Assembly (NCBI RefSeq): GCF_029227915.1
Contig: NC_079879.1
Span: forward strand, 23,886,501 to 23,950,500
DNA from: Hydractinia symbiolongicarpus
Taxonomy: Eukaryota > Cnidaria > Hydrozoa > Anthoathecata > Hydractiniidae
Reading direction: 5' to 3'
DNA: 64,000 nucleotides
Below, piece by piece: positions 35,655 to 47,939 of this stretch. Both the position numbers and the translations under genes were made by a program. The notes beneath the pieces are model-generated. The model was given only the letters and a program-made list of their open reading frames with translations, was not told the DNA's origin and did no database searches. Position 1 is the stretch's first letter. The number at the start of each line of letters is the position of its first letter.

Positions 35655-36202
35655 CAGTTGGAATGGATATTGCAATGTGACACTTTTAACTAAAATCAAT
35701 AGTATCCCCCAAAACGCTGGTGCTGAGAGGCAAAAGTGGAGAAAGTCGCAAGTAATAGACCAGTGTACACAGCATGCTCCACAGAATTCTATCTAACTTG
35801 AATATGGATAATAGGCTTTGCGTTCAAGTTTCTGGCCATTTGCTTCTTTAGCTTTAATTGATACATCGGCTGGAAAAAAATGCGGGAAAGACAACGAGAA
35901 AGCTAAGTTTAAATTTTTTCCTTGTTTTTGACATACGTGTTAATGATTACATGTGAATTACCCCACAGGTATTTTAGATTTCACATTGGATGACAGGAGA
36001 CACTAGGCAACATTTAATGTTAGGCAACTTTTTTTTGAGAGAAAGTTCTTACTGAAAACTTGGCACAGTCACATACGGCATGTGTAACAACTGCTTATTT
36101 ACAAAGTAGTATGCGACTTCTTTAACAAGTTACTAATTGGAAATCTTTAGCTAGGGCGTGTTTGTAACGTTTACGCGAAGATGTACTCAAAGAAGTCTAC
36201 GT

Positions 36203-36283
36203 GCTGCGATGGCCGAGTGGTTAAGGCGTTTGACTCGAAATCAAATGGGATATCCCGCACAGGTTCGAATCCTGTTCGCAGCG
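36203..36283 (+). tRNA. tRNA-Ser(CGA), reference form
   Basis: Exact reference; repeated at 37462 (1,259 bp) and 54055 (17,852 bp). Confidence 0.95.
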
Positions 36284-36832
36284 CAGTTGAAATGGAAAAT
36301 TCAATGTGACACTTTTACCTAAAATCAGTAGTATCCCGCAAAACGCAGGTGCTGAGAGGCATGATTTGGGAAAGTTGCAAGTAATAGACCAGTGCACACA
36401 GCATGCTCCACAAAATTCTACTTAACTTGAATGCCGATAATAGGCTTTGCATTCATATTTCTGGCCATTTAATTCTTTAGCTTCAATTAACACATCGGCT
36501 GGGAAAAAAATGCGGGAAAAAGGAATAGAAAGCTAAGTTTAAATTTTATTCCTTGTTTCTGACATAAATGTTAATGATTACATGTGAATTACGCCACAGG
36601 TTTTTTAGATTTCACATGGGATGCCAGGAGACACTAGGCAACATTTAATGTAATGCAATTTTTTTTTGAGAGAAAGTTCTTACCGAAAATATGTCACAGT
36701 CACATACGGCATGTGTAACAAATGGATATTTCAAACTAGTATAGGACTTCTTTACCAAGTTAATAATTAGAAACCTTTAGCTAGAGCTGGTTTGTAACGT
36801 TTCCGCAAAGATGTACTCAAAGAAATCTACGT

Positions 36833-36913
36833 GCTGCGATGGCCGAGTGGTTAAGGCGTTTTACAGGAAATCAAATGGGATATCCCGCACAGGTTCGAAT
36901 CCTGTTCGCAGCG
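36833..36913 (+). tRNA. Ser-type tRNA with GGA anticodon, family A33
   Basis: Loop CAGGAAA: anticodon at 36866-36868 is GGA, another serine anticodon (UCC/UCU), created by C34 to G in the A33 background. U33 is absent and U30.C40 is unpaired. Acceptor, D, T arms, both boxes and TTTT are intact. Confidence 0.78.
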
Positions 36914-37461
36914 CAGTTGAAATGGAAAATTCAATGTGACACTTTTACCTAAAATCAGTAGTATCCCGCAAAACGCAGGTGCTGAGAGGCATGATTTGGG
37001 AAATTTGCAAGTAATAGACCAGTGCACACAGCATGGTCCACAGAATTCTATCTAACTTGAATATGGATAATAGGCTTTGCGTTCAAGTTTCTGGCCATTT
37101 GCTTCTTTAGCTTTAATTGATACATCGGCTGGAAAAAAATGCGGGAAAGACAACGAGAAAGCTAAGTTTAAATTTTTTCCTTGTTTTTGACATACGTGTT
37201 AATGATTACATGTGAATTACCCCACAGGTATTTTAGATTTCACATTGGATGACAGGAGACACTAGGCAACATTTAATGTTAGGCAACTTTTTTTTGAGAG
37301 AAAGTTCTTACTGAAAACTTGGCACAGTCACATACGGCATGTGTAACAACTGCTTATTTACAAAGTAGTATGCGACTTCTTTAACAAGTTACTAATTGGA
37401 AATCTTTAGCTAGGGCGTGTTTGTAACGTTTACGCGAAGATGTACTCAAAGAAGTCTACGT

Positions 37462-37542
37462 GCTGCGATGGCCGAGTGGTTAAGGCGTTTGACTCGAAAT
37501 CAAATGGGATATCCCGCACAGGTTCGAATCCTGTTCGCAGCG
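37462..37542 (+). tRNA. tRNA-Ser(CGA), reference form
   Basis: Exact reference. Confidence 0.95.
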
Positions 37543-38092
37543 CAGTTGAAATGGAAAATTCAATGTGACACTTTTACCTAAAATCAGTAGTATCCCGCAA
37601 AACGCAGGTGCTGAGAGGCATGATTTGGGAAAGTTGCAAGTAATAGACCAGTGCACACAGCATGCTCCACAAAATTCTACTTAACTTGAATGCCGATAAT
37701 AGGCTTTGCATTCATATTTCTGGCCATTTAATTCTTTAGCTTCAATTAACACATCGGCTGGGAAAAAAATGCGGGAAAAAGGAATAGAAAGCTAAGTTTA
37801 AATTTTATTCCTTGTTTCTGACATAAATGTTAATGATTACATGTGAATTACGCCACAGGTTCTTTAGCTTTCACATGGGATGACAGGAGAAACTACGCAA
37901 CATTTAACATAATGCAATTTTTGTTTGAGAGACAGATCTTACCGAAAATGTGGCACGGTCACATTCCACATGTGCAACAAATGGATTTTTACAAACTAGT
38001 ATAGGACTTCTTTAACAAATTACTAATTGGAAACCTTTAGCTAGAGCTGGTTTGTAACGTTTCCGCAAAGATGTACTCAAAGAAATCTACGT

Positions 38093-38173
38093 GCTGCGAT
38101 GGCCGAGTGGTTAATGCGTTTGACTCGAAATCAAATGGGATATCCCGCGCAGGTTCGAATCCTGTTCGCAGTG
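38093..38173 (+). tRNA. tRNA-Ser(CGA), family E
   Basis: D-stem 3' strand TGC, T stem GCAGG, 3' acceptor TCGCAGT (G1.U72). Trailer T5. Confidence 0.78.
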
Positions 38174-38724
38174 CAGTTGAAATGGAAAATTCGACGTGAC
38201 AGTTTTTCCTAAAATCAGTAGTATCCCGCAAAACGCAGGTGCTGAGAGGCATGATTTGAGAAAGTCGCAAGTAATAGACCAGTGCACACAGCATGCTCCA
38301 CAAAATTCTACCTAACTTGAATGCCAATAATAGGCTTTGCATTCATATTTCTGGCCATTTAATTCTTTAACTTCAATGAAGACATCGGCTGGGAAAAAAA
38401 TGCGGCAAAAATGAGTAGAAAGCTAAGTTTAAATTTTATTTCCTGTTTCAGACATAATTGTTAATGATTACATGTGAATTACGCCACAGGTTCTTTAGCT
38501 TTCACATGGGATGACAGGAGAAACTACGCAACATTTAACATAATGCAATTTTTGTTTGAGACACAGTTCTTACCGAAAATCTGGCACGGTCACAAACGGC
38601 ATGTGCAACAAATGGATTTTTACAAACTAGTATAGGACTTCTTCAACAAATTACTAATTGGAAACCTTTAGCTAGAGCTGGTGTGTAATGTTTCCGCAAA
38701 GATGTTTCTCAAAGAAACATACGT

Positions 38725-38805
38725 GTTGCGATGGCCGAGTGGTTAATGCGTTTGACTCGAAATCAAATGGGATATCCCGCGCAGGTTCGAATCCTGTTTA
38801 CAGCG
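38725..38805 (+). tRNA. tRNA-Ser(CGA), family E
   Basis: Same tRNA as 28866 (GTTGCGA/TTACAGC, TGC). Confidence 0.72.
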
Positions 38806-39354
38806 CAGTTGAAATGAAAAATTCAATGAGACACTTTTACCTAAAATCAGTAGTATCCTGCAAAACGCAAATACCAAGGGGCAAGATTTGAGAAAGTCGC
38901 AAGTAATAGACCAGTGCACACGGCATGCTCCACAAAATTCTACCTAACTTGAATGCTGGTAATAGGCTTTGCCTTCAAGCTTCTGGCCATTTGCTTCTTT
39001 AGCTTCAATTAACACATCGGCTGAAATAAATTATGGGAAAGAAGAGGAGAAAGCTAAGTTTAAACTTTATTCCTTGTTTTTGACATACGTGTTAATGATT
39101 ACATGTGAATTACGCCGCAAGCTTTGTTGATTTCACATGGGTTGACAGGAGAAACTACGCAACATTTAACATAATGTAATTTTTGTTTGAGAGACAGTTC
39201 TTACCGAAAATCTGGCACGGTCACATACGGCATGTGCAACAAATGGATTTTTACAAACTAGCATAGGACTTCTTTAACAAATTACAAATTGGAAACCTTT
39301 AGCTAGGGCGTGTTTGTAACGTTTGCGCGAAGATGTACTCAACGAAATCTACGT

Positions 39355-39435
39355 GCTGCGATGGCCGAGTGGTTAAGGCGTTTGACTCGAAATCAAATGG
39401 GATATCCCGCGCAGGTTCGAATCCTGTTCGCAGCG
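39355..39435 (+). tRNA. tRNA-Ser(CGA), near-reference
   Basis: Same as 29496: only A49 to G. Confidence 0.93.
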
Positions 39436-39985
39436 CAGTTGAAATGGAAAATTCGACGTGACAGTTTTACCTAAAATCAGTAGTATCCCGCAAAACGCAG
39501 GTGCTGAGAGGCATGATTTGAGAAAGTCGCAAGTAATAGACCAGTGCACACAGCATGCTCCACAAAATTCTACCTAACTTGAATGCCGATAATAGGCTTT
39601 GCATTCATATTTCTGGCCATTTAATTCTTTAGTTTCAATTAAGACATCGGCTGGGAAAAAAATGCGGGAAAAAGGAATAGAAAGCTAAGTTTAAATTTTA
39701 TTCCTTGTTTCTGACATAAATGTTAATGATTACATGTGAATTACGCCACAGGTTCTTTAGCTTTCACATGGGATGACAGGAGAAACTACGCAACATTTAA
39801 CATAATGCAATTTTTGTTTGAGAGACAGATCTTACCGAAAATGTGGCACGGTCACATTCCACATGTGCAACAAATGGATTTTTACAAACTAGTATAGGAC
39901 TTCTTTAACAAATTACTAATTGGAAACCTTTAGCTAGAGCTGGTTTGTAACGTTTCCGCAAAGATGTACTCAAAGAAATCTACGT

Positions 39986-40066
39986 GCTGCGATGGCCGAG
40001 TGGTTAATGCGTTTGACTCGAAATCAAATGGGATATCCCGCGCAGGTTCGAATCCTGTTCGCAGTG
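39986..40066 (+). tRNA. tRNA-Ser(CGA), family E
   Basis: Partner of 38093 at 1,893 bp, same tRNA. Confidence 0.78.
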
Positions 40067-40617
40067 CAGTTGAAATGGAAAATTCGACGTGACAGTTTTT
40101 CCTAAAATCAGTAGTATCCCGCAAAACGCAGGTGCTGAGAGGCATGATTTGAGAAAGTCGCAAGTAATAGACCAGTGCACACAGCATGCTCCACAAAATT
40201 CTACCTAACTTGAATGCCAATAATAGGCTTTGCATTCATATTTCTGGCCATTTAATTCTTTAACTTCAATGAAGACATCGGCTGGGAAAAAAATGCGGCA
40301 AAAATGAGTAGAAAGCTAAGTTTAAATTTTATTTCCTGTTTCAGACATAATTGTTAATGATTACATGTGAATTACGCCACAGGTTCTTTAGCTTTCACAT
40401 GGGATGACAGGAGAAACTACGCAACATTTAACATAATGCAATTTTTGTTTGAGACACAGTTCTTACCGAAAATCTGGCACGGTCACAAACGGCATGTGCA
40501 ACAAATGGATTTTTACAAACTAGTATAGGACTTCTTCAACAAATTACTAATTGGAAACCTTTAGCTAGAGCTGGTGTGTAATGTTTCCGCAAAGATGTTT
40601 CTCAAAGAAACATACGT

Positions 40618-40698
40618 GTTGCGATGGCCGAGTGGTTAATGCGTTTGACTCGAAATCAAATGGGATATCCCGCGCAGGTTCGAATCCTGTTTACAGCG
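40618..40698 (+). tRNA. tRNA-Ser(CGA), family E
   Basis: Same tRNA as 28866 and 38725. Confidence 0.72.
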
Positions 40699-41247
40699 CA
40701 GTTGAAATGAAAAATTCAATGAGACACTTTTACCTAAAATCAGTAGTATCCTGCAAAACGCAAATACCAAGGGGCAAGATTTGAGAAAGTCGCAAGTAAT
40801 AGACCAGTGCACACGGCATGCTCCACAAAATTCTACCTAACTTGAATGCTGGTAATAGGCTTTGCCTTCAAGCTTCTGGCCATTTGCTTCTTTAGCTTCA
40901 ATTAACACATCGGCTGAAATAAATTATGGGAAAGAAGAGGAGAAAGCTAAGTTTAAACTTTATTCCTTGTTTTTGACATACGTGTTAATGATTACATGTG
41001 AATTACGCCGCAAGCTTTGTTGATTTCACATGGGTTGACAGGAGAAACTACGCAACATTTAACATAATGTAATTTTTGTTTGAGAGACAGTTCTTACCGA
41101 AAATCTGGCACGGTCACATACGGCATGTGCAACAAATGGATTTTTACAAACTAGCATAGGACTTCTTTAACAAATTACAAATTGGAAACCTTTAGCTAGG
41201 GCGTGTTTGTAACGTTTGCGCGAAGATGTACTCAACGAAATCTACGT

Positions 41248-41328
41248 GCTGCGATGGCCGAGTGGTTAAGGCGTTTGACTCGAAATCAAATGGGATATCC
41301 CGCGCAGGTTCGAATCCTGTTCGCAGCG
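41248..41328 (+). tRNA. tRNA-Ser(CGA), near-reference
   Basis: Same as 29496 and 39355. Confidence 0.93.
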
Positions 41329-41877
41329 CAGTTGAAATGGAAAATTCGACGTGACAGTTTTACCTAAAATCAGTAGTATCCCGCAAAACGCAGGTGCTGA
41401 GAGGCATGATTTGAGAAAGTCGCAAGTAATAGACCAGTGCACACAGCATGCTCCACAAAATTCTACCTAACTTGAATGCCGATAATAGGCTTTGCATTCA
41501 TATTTCTGGCCATTTAATTCTTTAGTTTCAATTAAGACATCGGCTGGGAAAAAAATGCGGCAAAAATGAGTAGAAAGCTAAGTTTAAATTTTATTCCTTG
41601 TTTTTGACATACTTGTCAATGGTTACATGCGAATTACGCCGCAAGCTTTGTTGATTTCACATGGGTTGACAGGAGAAACTACGCAACATTTAACATACTG
41701 CAATTTTTGTTTGAGAGAAAGTTCTTTCCGAAAATATGTCACAGTCACATACGGCATGTGTAACAAAGGGATGTTTCAAACTAGTATAGGACTTCTTTAC
41801 CAATTTAAAAATTAGAAACCTTTAGTTAGAGCTGGTTTGTAACGTTTACGCAAAGATGTACTCAAAGAAATCTACGT

Positions 41878-41958
41878 GCTGCGATGGCCGAGTAGTTAAG
41901 GCGTTTTACACGAAATCAAATGGGATATCCCGTACAGGTTCAAATCCTGTTTGCAGCG
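41878..41958 (+). tRNA. tRNA-Ser(CGA), family A33
   Basis: Partner of 30126 at 11,752 bp, same G18A and A33 changes. Confidence 0.72.
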
Positions 41959-42508
41959 CATTTGAAATGTAAATTTCAATCTGACACTTTTACCTAAAAT
42001 CAGTAGTATCCCGCAAAACGCAGGTGCTGAGGGGCATGATTTGGGAAAGTTGCAAGTAGTAGACCAGTGCACACAGCATGCTACACAAAATTCTACCTAA
42101 CTTGAATACCGATAATAGGATTTGCGTTCAAGTTTCTGGTCATTTGCTTCTTTAGCTTCAATTACCACGTCGGCTGGAAAAAAATGCGGGAAAGAAGAGG
42201 AGAAAGCTAAGTTTAAATTTTATTCTTTGTTTTTGAAATATGTGCTAATTATTACATGTGAATTACGCTACAGCTTTTTTAGATTTCACATGGGATGACA
42301 GGACAAAACTACGCAACATTTGACACAATGCAATCTTTGTTCGCGAGACAGTTCTTACCGAAAATATGGCACAGTCACATACGGCATGCGTAACAAATGG
42401 ATATTCACAAACTAGTATACAACTTCTTTAACAAACTGATAATTAGAAACCTTTAGCTAGGGCTGGTTTGTAACGTTTACGCGAAGATGTACTCAAAGAA
42501 ATCTACTT

Positions 42509-42589
42509 GCTGCGATGGCCAAGTTGTTAAGGCGTTTGAATCGAAACCAAATGGGATATCCCGCACAGGTTCGAATCCTGTTCGCAGCG
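42509..42589 (+). tRNA. tRNA-Ser(CGA), family A32
   Basis: Partner of 30757, plus a further A-box change (GCCAAGTTG in place of GCCGAGTTG). No proximal T4. Confidence 0.72.
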
Positions 42590-43041
42590 CAGTTGAAATG
42601 GAAAATTCAATGTGACACTACCTAAAATCAGTAGTATCCCGCAAAACGCAAATACCAAGAGGCAAGATATTAGAAAGTCGCAAATAATAGACCAGTGCAC
42701 ACAGCATGCTCCACAAAATTCTACCTAACTTGAATGGCGACAACAGGTTTAAATTTTTTTCTTTCTTTTTGACATCGTGTTAATGATTACATGTGAATTA
42801 CGCCACAGGTTTTTTAGATTTTACATGGGATGACAGGAGACACTAGGCAACATTTAACATACTGCAAATGTTGTTTGAGAGAAAGTCCTTACCGAAAATA
42901 TGTCACAGTCACATACGGCATGTGTAACAAATGGATGTATCAAACTAGTATAGGACTTCTTTACCAAGTTAAAAATTAGAAACCTTTAGCTAGAGCTGGT
43001 TTGTAACGTTTCCGCAAAGATGTACTCAAAGAAATCTACGT

Positions 43042-43122
43042 GCTGCGATGGCCGAGTGGTTAAGGCGTTTTACACGAAATCAAATGGGATATCCCGTACA
43101 GGTTTAAATCCTGTTTGCAGCG
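43042..43122 (+). tRNA. tRNA-Ser(CGA), family A33, weak B box
   Basis: Partner of 31290 with the same GGTTTAAATCC and short TTT-only trailer. Probable pseudogene. Confidence 0.68.
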
Positions 43123-43649
43123 CGTCTGACAGCTTTACCTAAAATCAGTAGTATCCGGCAAAATGCAGGTGCTGAGAGGCATGATTTGGGAAAGTTGCAA
43201 GTAATAGACCAGTGCACACAGCATGCTCCACAAAATTCTACCTAACTTGAATGCCGACAACAGGCTTTGCGTTTAAGTTTCTGGCCATTTGCTTCTTTAG
43301 CTTCAATTAACACATCGGCTGAAAAAAATGCGGGAAAGAAGAGGAGAAAGCTAAGTTTAAATTTTATTCCTTGTTTTTGGCATACGTGTTAATGATTACA
43401 TGTGAATTACACCACAGGCTTTTAGATTTCACATGGGATGACAGGAGACACTAGGCAACATTTAACATACTGCAATTTTTGTTTGAGAGAAAGTTCTTTC
43501 CGAAAATATGTCACAGTCACATACGGCATGTGTAACAAATGGATGTTTCAAACTAGTATAGGACTTCTTTACCAATTTAAAAATTAGAAACCTTTAGTTA
43601 GAGCTGGTTGGTAACGTTTACGCGAAGATGTACTCAAAGAAATCTACGT

Positions 43650-43730
43650 GTTGCGATGGCCGAGTGGTTAAGGCGTTTTACACGAAATCAAATGGGATAT
43701 CCCGTACAGGTTCAAATCCTGTTTGCAGCG
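43650..43730 (+). tRNA. tRNA-Ser(CGA), family A33
   Basis: Partner of 31898 (GTTGCGA acceptor). Confidence 0.72.
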
Positions 43731-44279
43731 CATTTGAAATGTAAATTTCAATCTGACACTTTTACCTAAAATCAGTAGTATCCCGCAAAACGCAGGTGCT
43801 GAGGGGCATGATTTGGGAAAGTTGCAAGTAATAGACCAGTGCACACAGCATGCTACACAAAATTCTACCTAACTTGAATACCGATAATAGGATTTGCGTT
43901 CAAGTTGCTGGTCATTTGCTTCTTTAGCTTCAATTACACGTCGGCTGGAAAAAAATGCGGGAAAGAAGAGGAGAAAGCTAAGTTTAAATTTTATTCTTTG
44001 TTTTTGAAATATGTGCTAATTATTACATGTGAATTACGCCACAGCTTTTTTAGATTTCACATGGGATGACAGGACAAAACTACGCAACATTTGACACAAT
44101 GCAATCTTTGTTCGGGAGACAGTTCTTACCGAAAATATAGCACAGTCACATACGGCATGTGTAACAAATGGATATTCACAAACTAGTATACAACTTCTTT
44201 AACAAACTGATAATTAGAAACCTTTAGCTAGGGCTGGTTTGTAACGTTTACGCGAAGATGTACTCAAAGAAATTTACGT

Positions 44280-44360
44280 GCTGCGATGGCCGAGTGGTTA
44301 AGGCGTTTGAATCGAAATCAAAAGGGATATCCCGCACAGGTTCGAATCCTGTTCGAGGCG
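44280..44360 (+). tRNA. tRNA-Ser(CGA), family A32, damaged acceptor
   Basis: Partner of 32528 (TCGAGGC 3' acceptor, no T4). Confidence 0.73.
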
Positions 44361-44812
44361 TAGTTGAAATGGAAAATTCAATGTGACACTACCTAAAATC
44401 AGTAGTATCCTGCAAAACGCAAATACCAAGAGGCAAGATATGAAAATTCGCAAATAATAGACCAGTGCACACAGCATGCTCCATAAAATTCTACCTAACT
44501 TGAATGGCGACAACAGGTTTAAATTTTTTTCCTTGTTTTTGACATCGTGTTAATGATTACATGTGAATTACGCCACAGGTTTTTTAGATTTCACATGGGA
44601 TGACAGGAGACACTAGGCAACATTTAACATACTGCAAATGTTGTTTGAGAGATAGTTCTTACCGAAAATCTGGCACAGTCACATACGGCATGTGCAACAA
44701 ATGGATTTTTACAAACTAGTATAGGACTTCTTTAACAAATTACTAATTGGAAACCTTTAGCTAGATGTGGTGTGTAACGTTTCCGCAAAGATGTACTCAA
44801 AAAAATCTATGT

Positions 44813-44893
44813 GCTGCGATGGCCGAGTGGTTAATGCGTTTGACTCGAAATCAAATGGGATATCCCGCGCAGGTTCGAATCCTGTTTACAGCG
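44813..44893 (+). tRNA. tRNA-Ser(CGA), family E
   Basis: Partner of 33061 at 11,752 bp. Confidence 0.73.
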
Positions 44894-45442
44894 CAGTTGA
44901 AAGGAAAAATTCAATGAGACACTTTTACCTAAAATCAGTAGTATCCTGCAAAACGCAAATACCAAGGGGCAAGATTTGAGAAAGTCGCAAGTAATAGACC
45001 AGTGCACACGGCATGCTCCACAAAATTCTACCTAACTTGAATGCCGGTAATAGGTCTTGCGTTCAAATTTCTTGCTACTTGCGTCTTTAGCTTCAATTAA
45101 CACATCGGCTGAAAAAAAATGCGGGAAAGAAGAGGAGAAAGCTAAGTATAAACTTTATTCCTTGTTTTTGACATACTTGTCAATGGTTACATGCGAATTA
45201 CGCTGCAAGCTTTGTTTATTTCACATGGGTTGACAGGAGAAACTACGCAACATTTAACATAATGTAATTTTTGTTTGAGAGACAGTTCTTACCGAAAATC
45301 TGGCACGGTCACATACGGCATGTGCAACAAATGGATTTTTACAAACTAGCATAGGAATTCTTTAACAAATTACTAATTAGAAACCTTTAGCTAGAGCTGG
45401 TGTGTAACGTTTCCGCAAAGATGTACTCAAAGAAATCTACGT

Positions 45443-45523
45443 GCTGCGATGGCCGAGTGGTTAAGGCGTTTGACTCGAAATCAAATGGGATATCCCGCAC
45501 AGGTTCGAATCCTGTTTGCAGCT
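45443..45523 (+). tRNA. tRNA-Ser(CGA), discriminator U73
   Basis: Partner of 33691; no proximal T4. Confidence 0.8.
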
Positions 45524-46072
45524 CAGTTAAAATAGAAAATGCAATGTGGCACTTCTACCTAAAATCAGTAGTATCCTACAAAACGCTGGTGCTGAGAGGC
45601 ATGATTTGAGAAAGTCGCAAGTAATAGACACGTGCACACAGCATGCTACACAAAATTCTACCTAACTTGAATACCGTTAATAGGATTTGCGTTCAAGTTT
45701 CTGGTCATATGCTTCTTTAGCTTCAATTACCACGTCGGCTGGAAAAAAATGCGGGAAAGAAGAGGAGAAAGCTAAGTTTAAATTTTATTCCTTGTTTTTG
45801 ACATATGTGCTAATTATTACATGTGAATTACGCCACAGCTTTTTTAGATTTCACATGGGATGATAGGAGAAACTACGCAACATTTGACACAATGCAATCT
45901 TTGTTCGGGAGACAGTTCTTACCGAAAATATGGCACAGTCACATACGGCATGTGTAACAAATCGATATTCACAAACTAGTATACAACTTCTTTAACAAAC
46001 TGATAATTAGAAACCTTTAGCTAGGGCTGGTTTGTAACGTTTACGCGAAGATGTACTCAAAGAAATCTACTT

Positions 46073-46153
46073 GCTGCGATGGCCGAGTGGTTAAGGCGTT
46101 TGACTCGAAATCAAATGGGATATCCCGCACAGGTTCGAATCCTGTTCGCAGCG
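46073..46153 (+). tRNA. tRNA-Ser(CGA), reference form
   Basis: Exact reference; partner of 34321. Confidence 0.95.
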
Positions 46154-46695
46154 CAGTTAAAATGTAAAATTCAATGTGACACTTTTACCTAAAATCAGTG
46201 GTATCCGGCAAAACGCAGGTGCTAAGAGGCATGATTTGGGAAATTGCAAGTAATAGACCAGTGCACACAGCATGCTCCACAGAGTTCTATCTAACTTGAA
46301 TATGGATAATAGGCTTTGCGTTCAAGTTTCTGGCCATTTGCTTCTGTAGCTTCAATTAACACATCGGCTGAAAAAAAATGCGGGAAAGAAAAGGAGAAAG
46401 CTAAGTTTAAGTTTTTTTCCTTGTTTTTGACATACGTGTTAATGATTACATGTGAATTACGCAGGTTTTTAGATTTCACATGGGATGACAGGAGAAACTA
46501 CGCAACATTTGACACAATGCAATTTTTTTTGAGAGAAATTGCTTACTGAAAATATGGCACAGTCACATACAGCTGTGTAAGAAATGGATATTAACAAACT
46601 AGTATGCAACTTCTTTAACAAATTACTAATTAAAAACCTTTAGCTAGGGCTGGTTTGTAACGTTTACGCGAAGATGTACTCAAAGAAATCTACTT

Positions 46696-46776
46696 GCTGC
46701 GATGGCCGAGTGGTTAAGGCGTTTGACTCGAAATCAAATGGGATATCCCGCACAGGTTCGAATCCTGTTCGCAGCG
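46696..46776 (+). tRNA. tRNA-Ser(CGA), reference form without T4 terminator
   Basis: The tRNA is exactly reference, but the trailer reads GACACTACC, so the usual TTTT is gone. This unit joins a reference tRNA to the terminator-less 533-bp spacer type. Confidence 0.93.
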
Positions 46777-47228
46777 CAGTTGAAATGGAAAATGCAATGT
46801 GACACTACCTAAAATCAGTAGTATCCCGCAAAACGCAAATACCAAGAGGCAAGATATGAGAAAGTCGCAAATAATAGACCAGTGCACACAGCATGCTCCA
46901 CAAAATTCTACCTAACTTGAATGGCGACAACAGGTTTAAATTTTTTTCTTTCTTTTTGACATCGTGTTAATGATTACATGTGAATTACGCCACAGGTTTT
47001 TTAGATTTTACATGGGATGACAGGAGACACTAGGCAACATTTAACATACTGCAAATGTTGTTTGAGAGAAAGTTCTTACCGAAAATATGTCACAGTCACA
47101 TACGGCATGTGTAACAAATGGATGTATCAAACTAGTATAGGACTTCCTTACCAAGTTAAAAATTAGAAACCTTTAGCTAGAGCTGGTTTGTAACGTTTCC
47201 GCAAAGATGTACTCAAAGAAATCTACGT

Positions 47229-47309
47229 GCTGCGATGGCCGAGTGGTTAAGGCGTTTTACACGAAATCAAATGGGATATCCCGTACAGGTTCAAATCCTG
47301 TTTGCAGCG
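47229..47309 (+). tRNA. tRNA-Ser(CGA), family A33
   Basis: As 31898 but with reference acceptor GCTGCGA; B box GGTTCAAATCC; TTTT present. Confidence 0.73.
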
Positions 47310-47858
47310 CAATTGAAATGTAAATTTCAATCTGACACTTTTACCTAAAATCAGTAGTATCCCGCAAAACGCAGGTGCTGAGGGGCATGATTTGGGAAAT
47401 TTGCAAGTAATAGACCAGTGCACACAGCATGCTACACAAAATTCTACCTAACTTGAATACCGATAATAGGATTTGCGTTCAAGTTTCTGGTCATTTGCTT
47501 CTTTAGCTTCAATTACACGTCGGCTGGAAAAAAATGCGGGAAAGAAGAGGAGAAAGCTAAGTTTAAATTTTATTCTTTGTTTTTGAAATATGTGCTAATT
47601 ATTACATGTGAATTACGCCACAGCTTTTTTAGATTTCACATGGGATGACAGGACAAAACTACGCAACATTTGACACAATGCAATCTTTGTTCGGGAGACA
47701 GTTCTTACCGAAAATATAGCACAGTCACATACGGCATGTGTAACAAATGGATATTCACAAACTAGTATACAACTTCTTTAACAAACTGATAATTAGAAAC
47801 CTTTAGCTAGGGCTGGTTTGTAACGTTTACGCGAAAATGTACTCAAAGAAACTTACGT

Positions 47859-47939
47859 GCTGCGATGGCCGAGTGGTTAAGGCGTTTGGATCGAAATCAA
47901 AAGGGATATCCCGCACAGGTTCGAATCCTGTTCGAGGCG
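47859..47939 (+). tRNA. tRNA-Ser(CGA), family A32, damaged acceptor
   Basis: As 32528 plus A31 to G (G31.U39). No T4. Confidence 0.7.

Larger units (their letters stand above)
35030..38165. repeat. 3.1-kb block duplicated at +17,852 bp (copy 1)
   Basis: Units A32, reference, GGA-anticodon, reference repeated at 52,882-56,017, including an inner 1,259-bp duplication (35,780-36,600 against 37,039-37,859). Confidence 0.9.
37768..39660. repeat. Three-unit tandem duplication, 1,893-bp period (copy 1)
   Basis: Units E (38093), E (38725), near-reference (39355), repeated immediately at 39,661-41,553. The junction near 39,661 joins the AAGACATCGGCTGGG of one spacer type to the GGGAAAAAGGAATAG of another. 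Confidence 0.88.
39661..41553. repeat. Three-unit tandem duplication, 1,893-bp period (copy 2)
   Basis: Units at 39986, 40618 and 41248. A third version lies at 28,234-29,576, making three copies of this trimer in the window. Confidence 0.88.
43700..46640. repeat. 2.9-kb block duplicated at +3,579 bp (copy 1)
   Basis: Units 44280 to 46073 are repeated at 47,279-50,219, so this segment occurs three times in the window (also 31.9-34.9 kb). Confidence 0.88.
40017..46647. repeat. 6.6-kb block duplicated at +11,752 bp (copy 2)
   Basis: Second copy of 28,265-34,895. It ends where the 46696 tRNA's 5' flank (GGTTTGTAACG) departs from the 34944 flank (GGTGTGTATTG). Confidence 0.9.
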
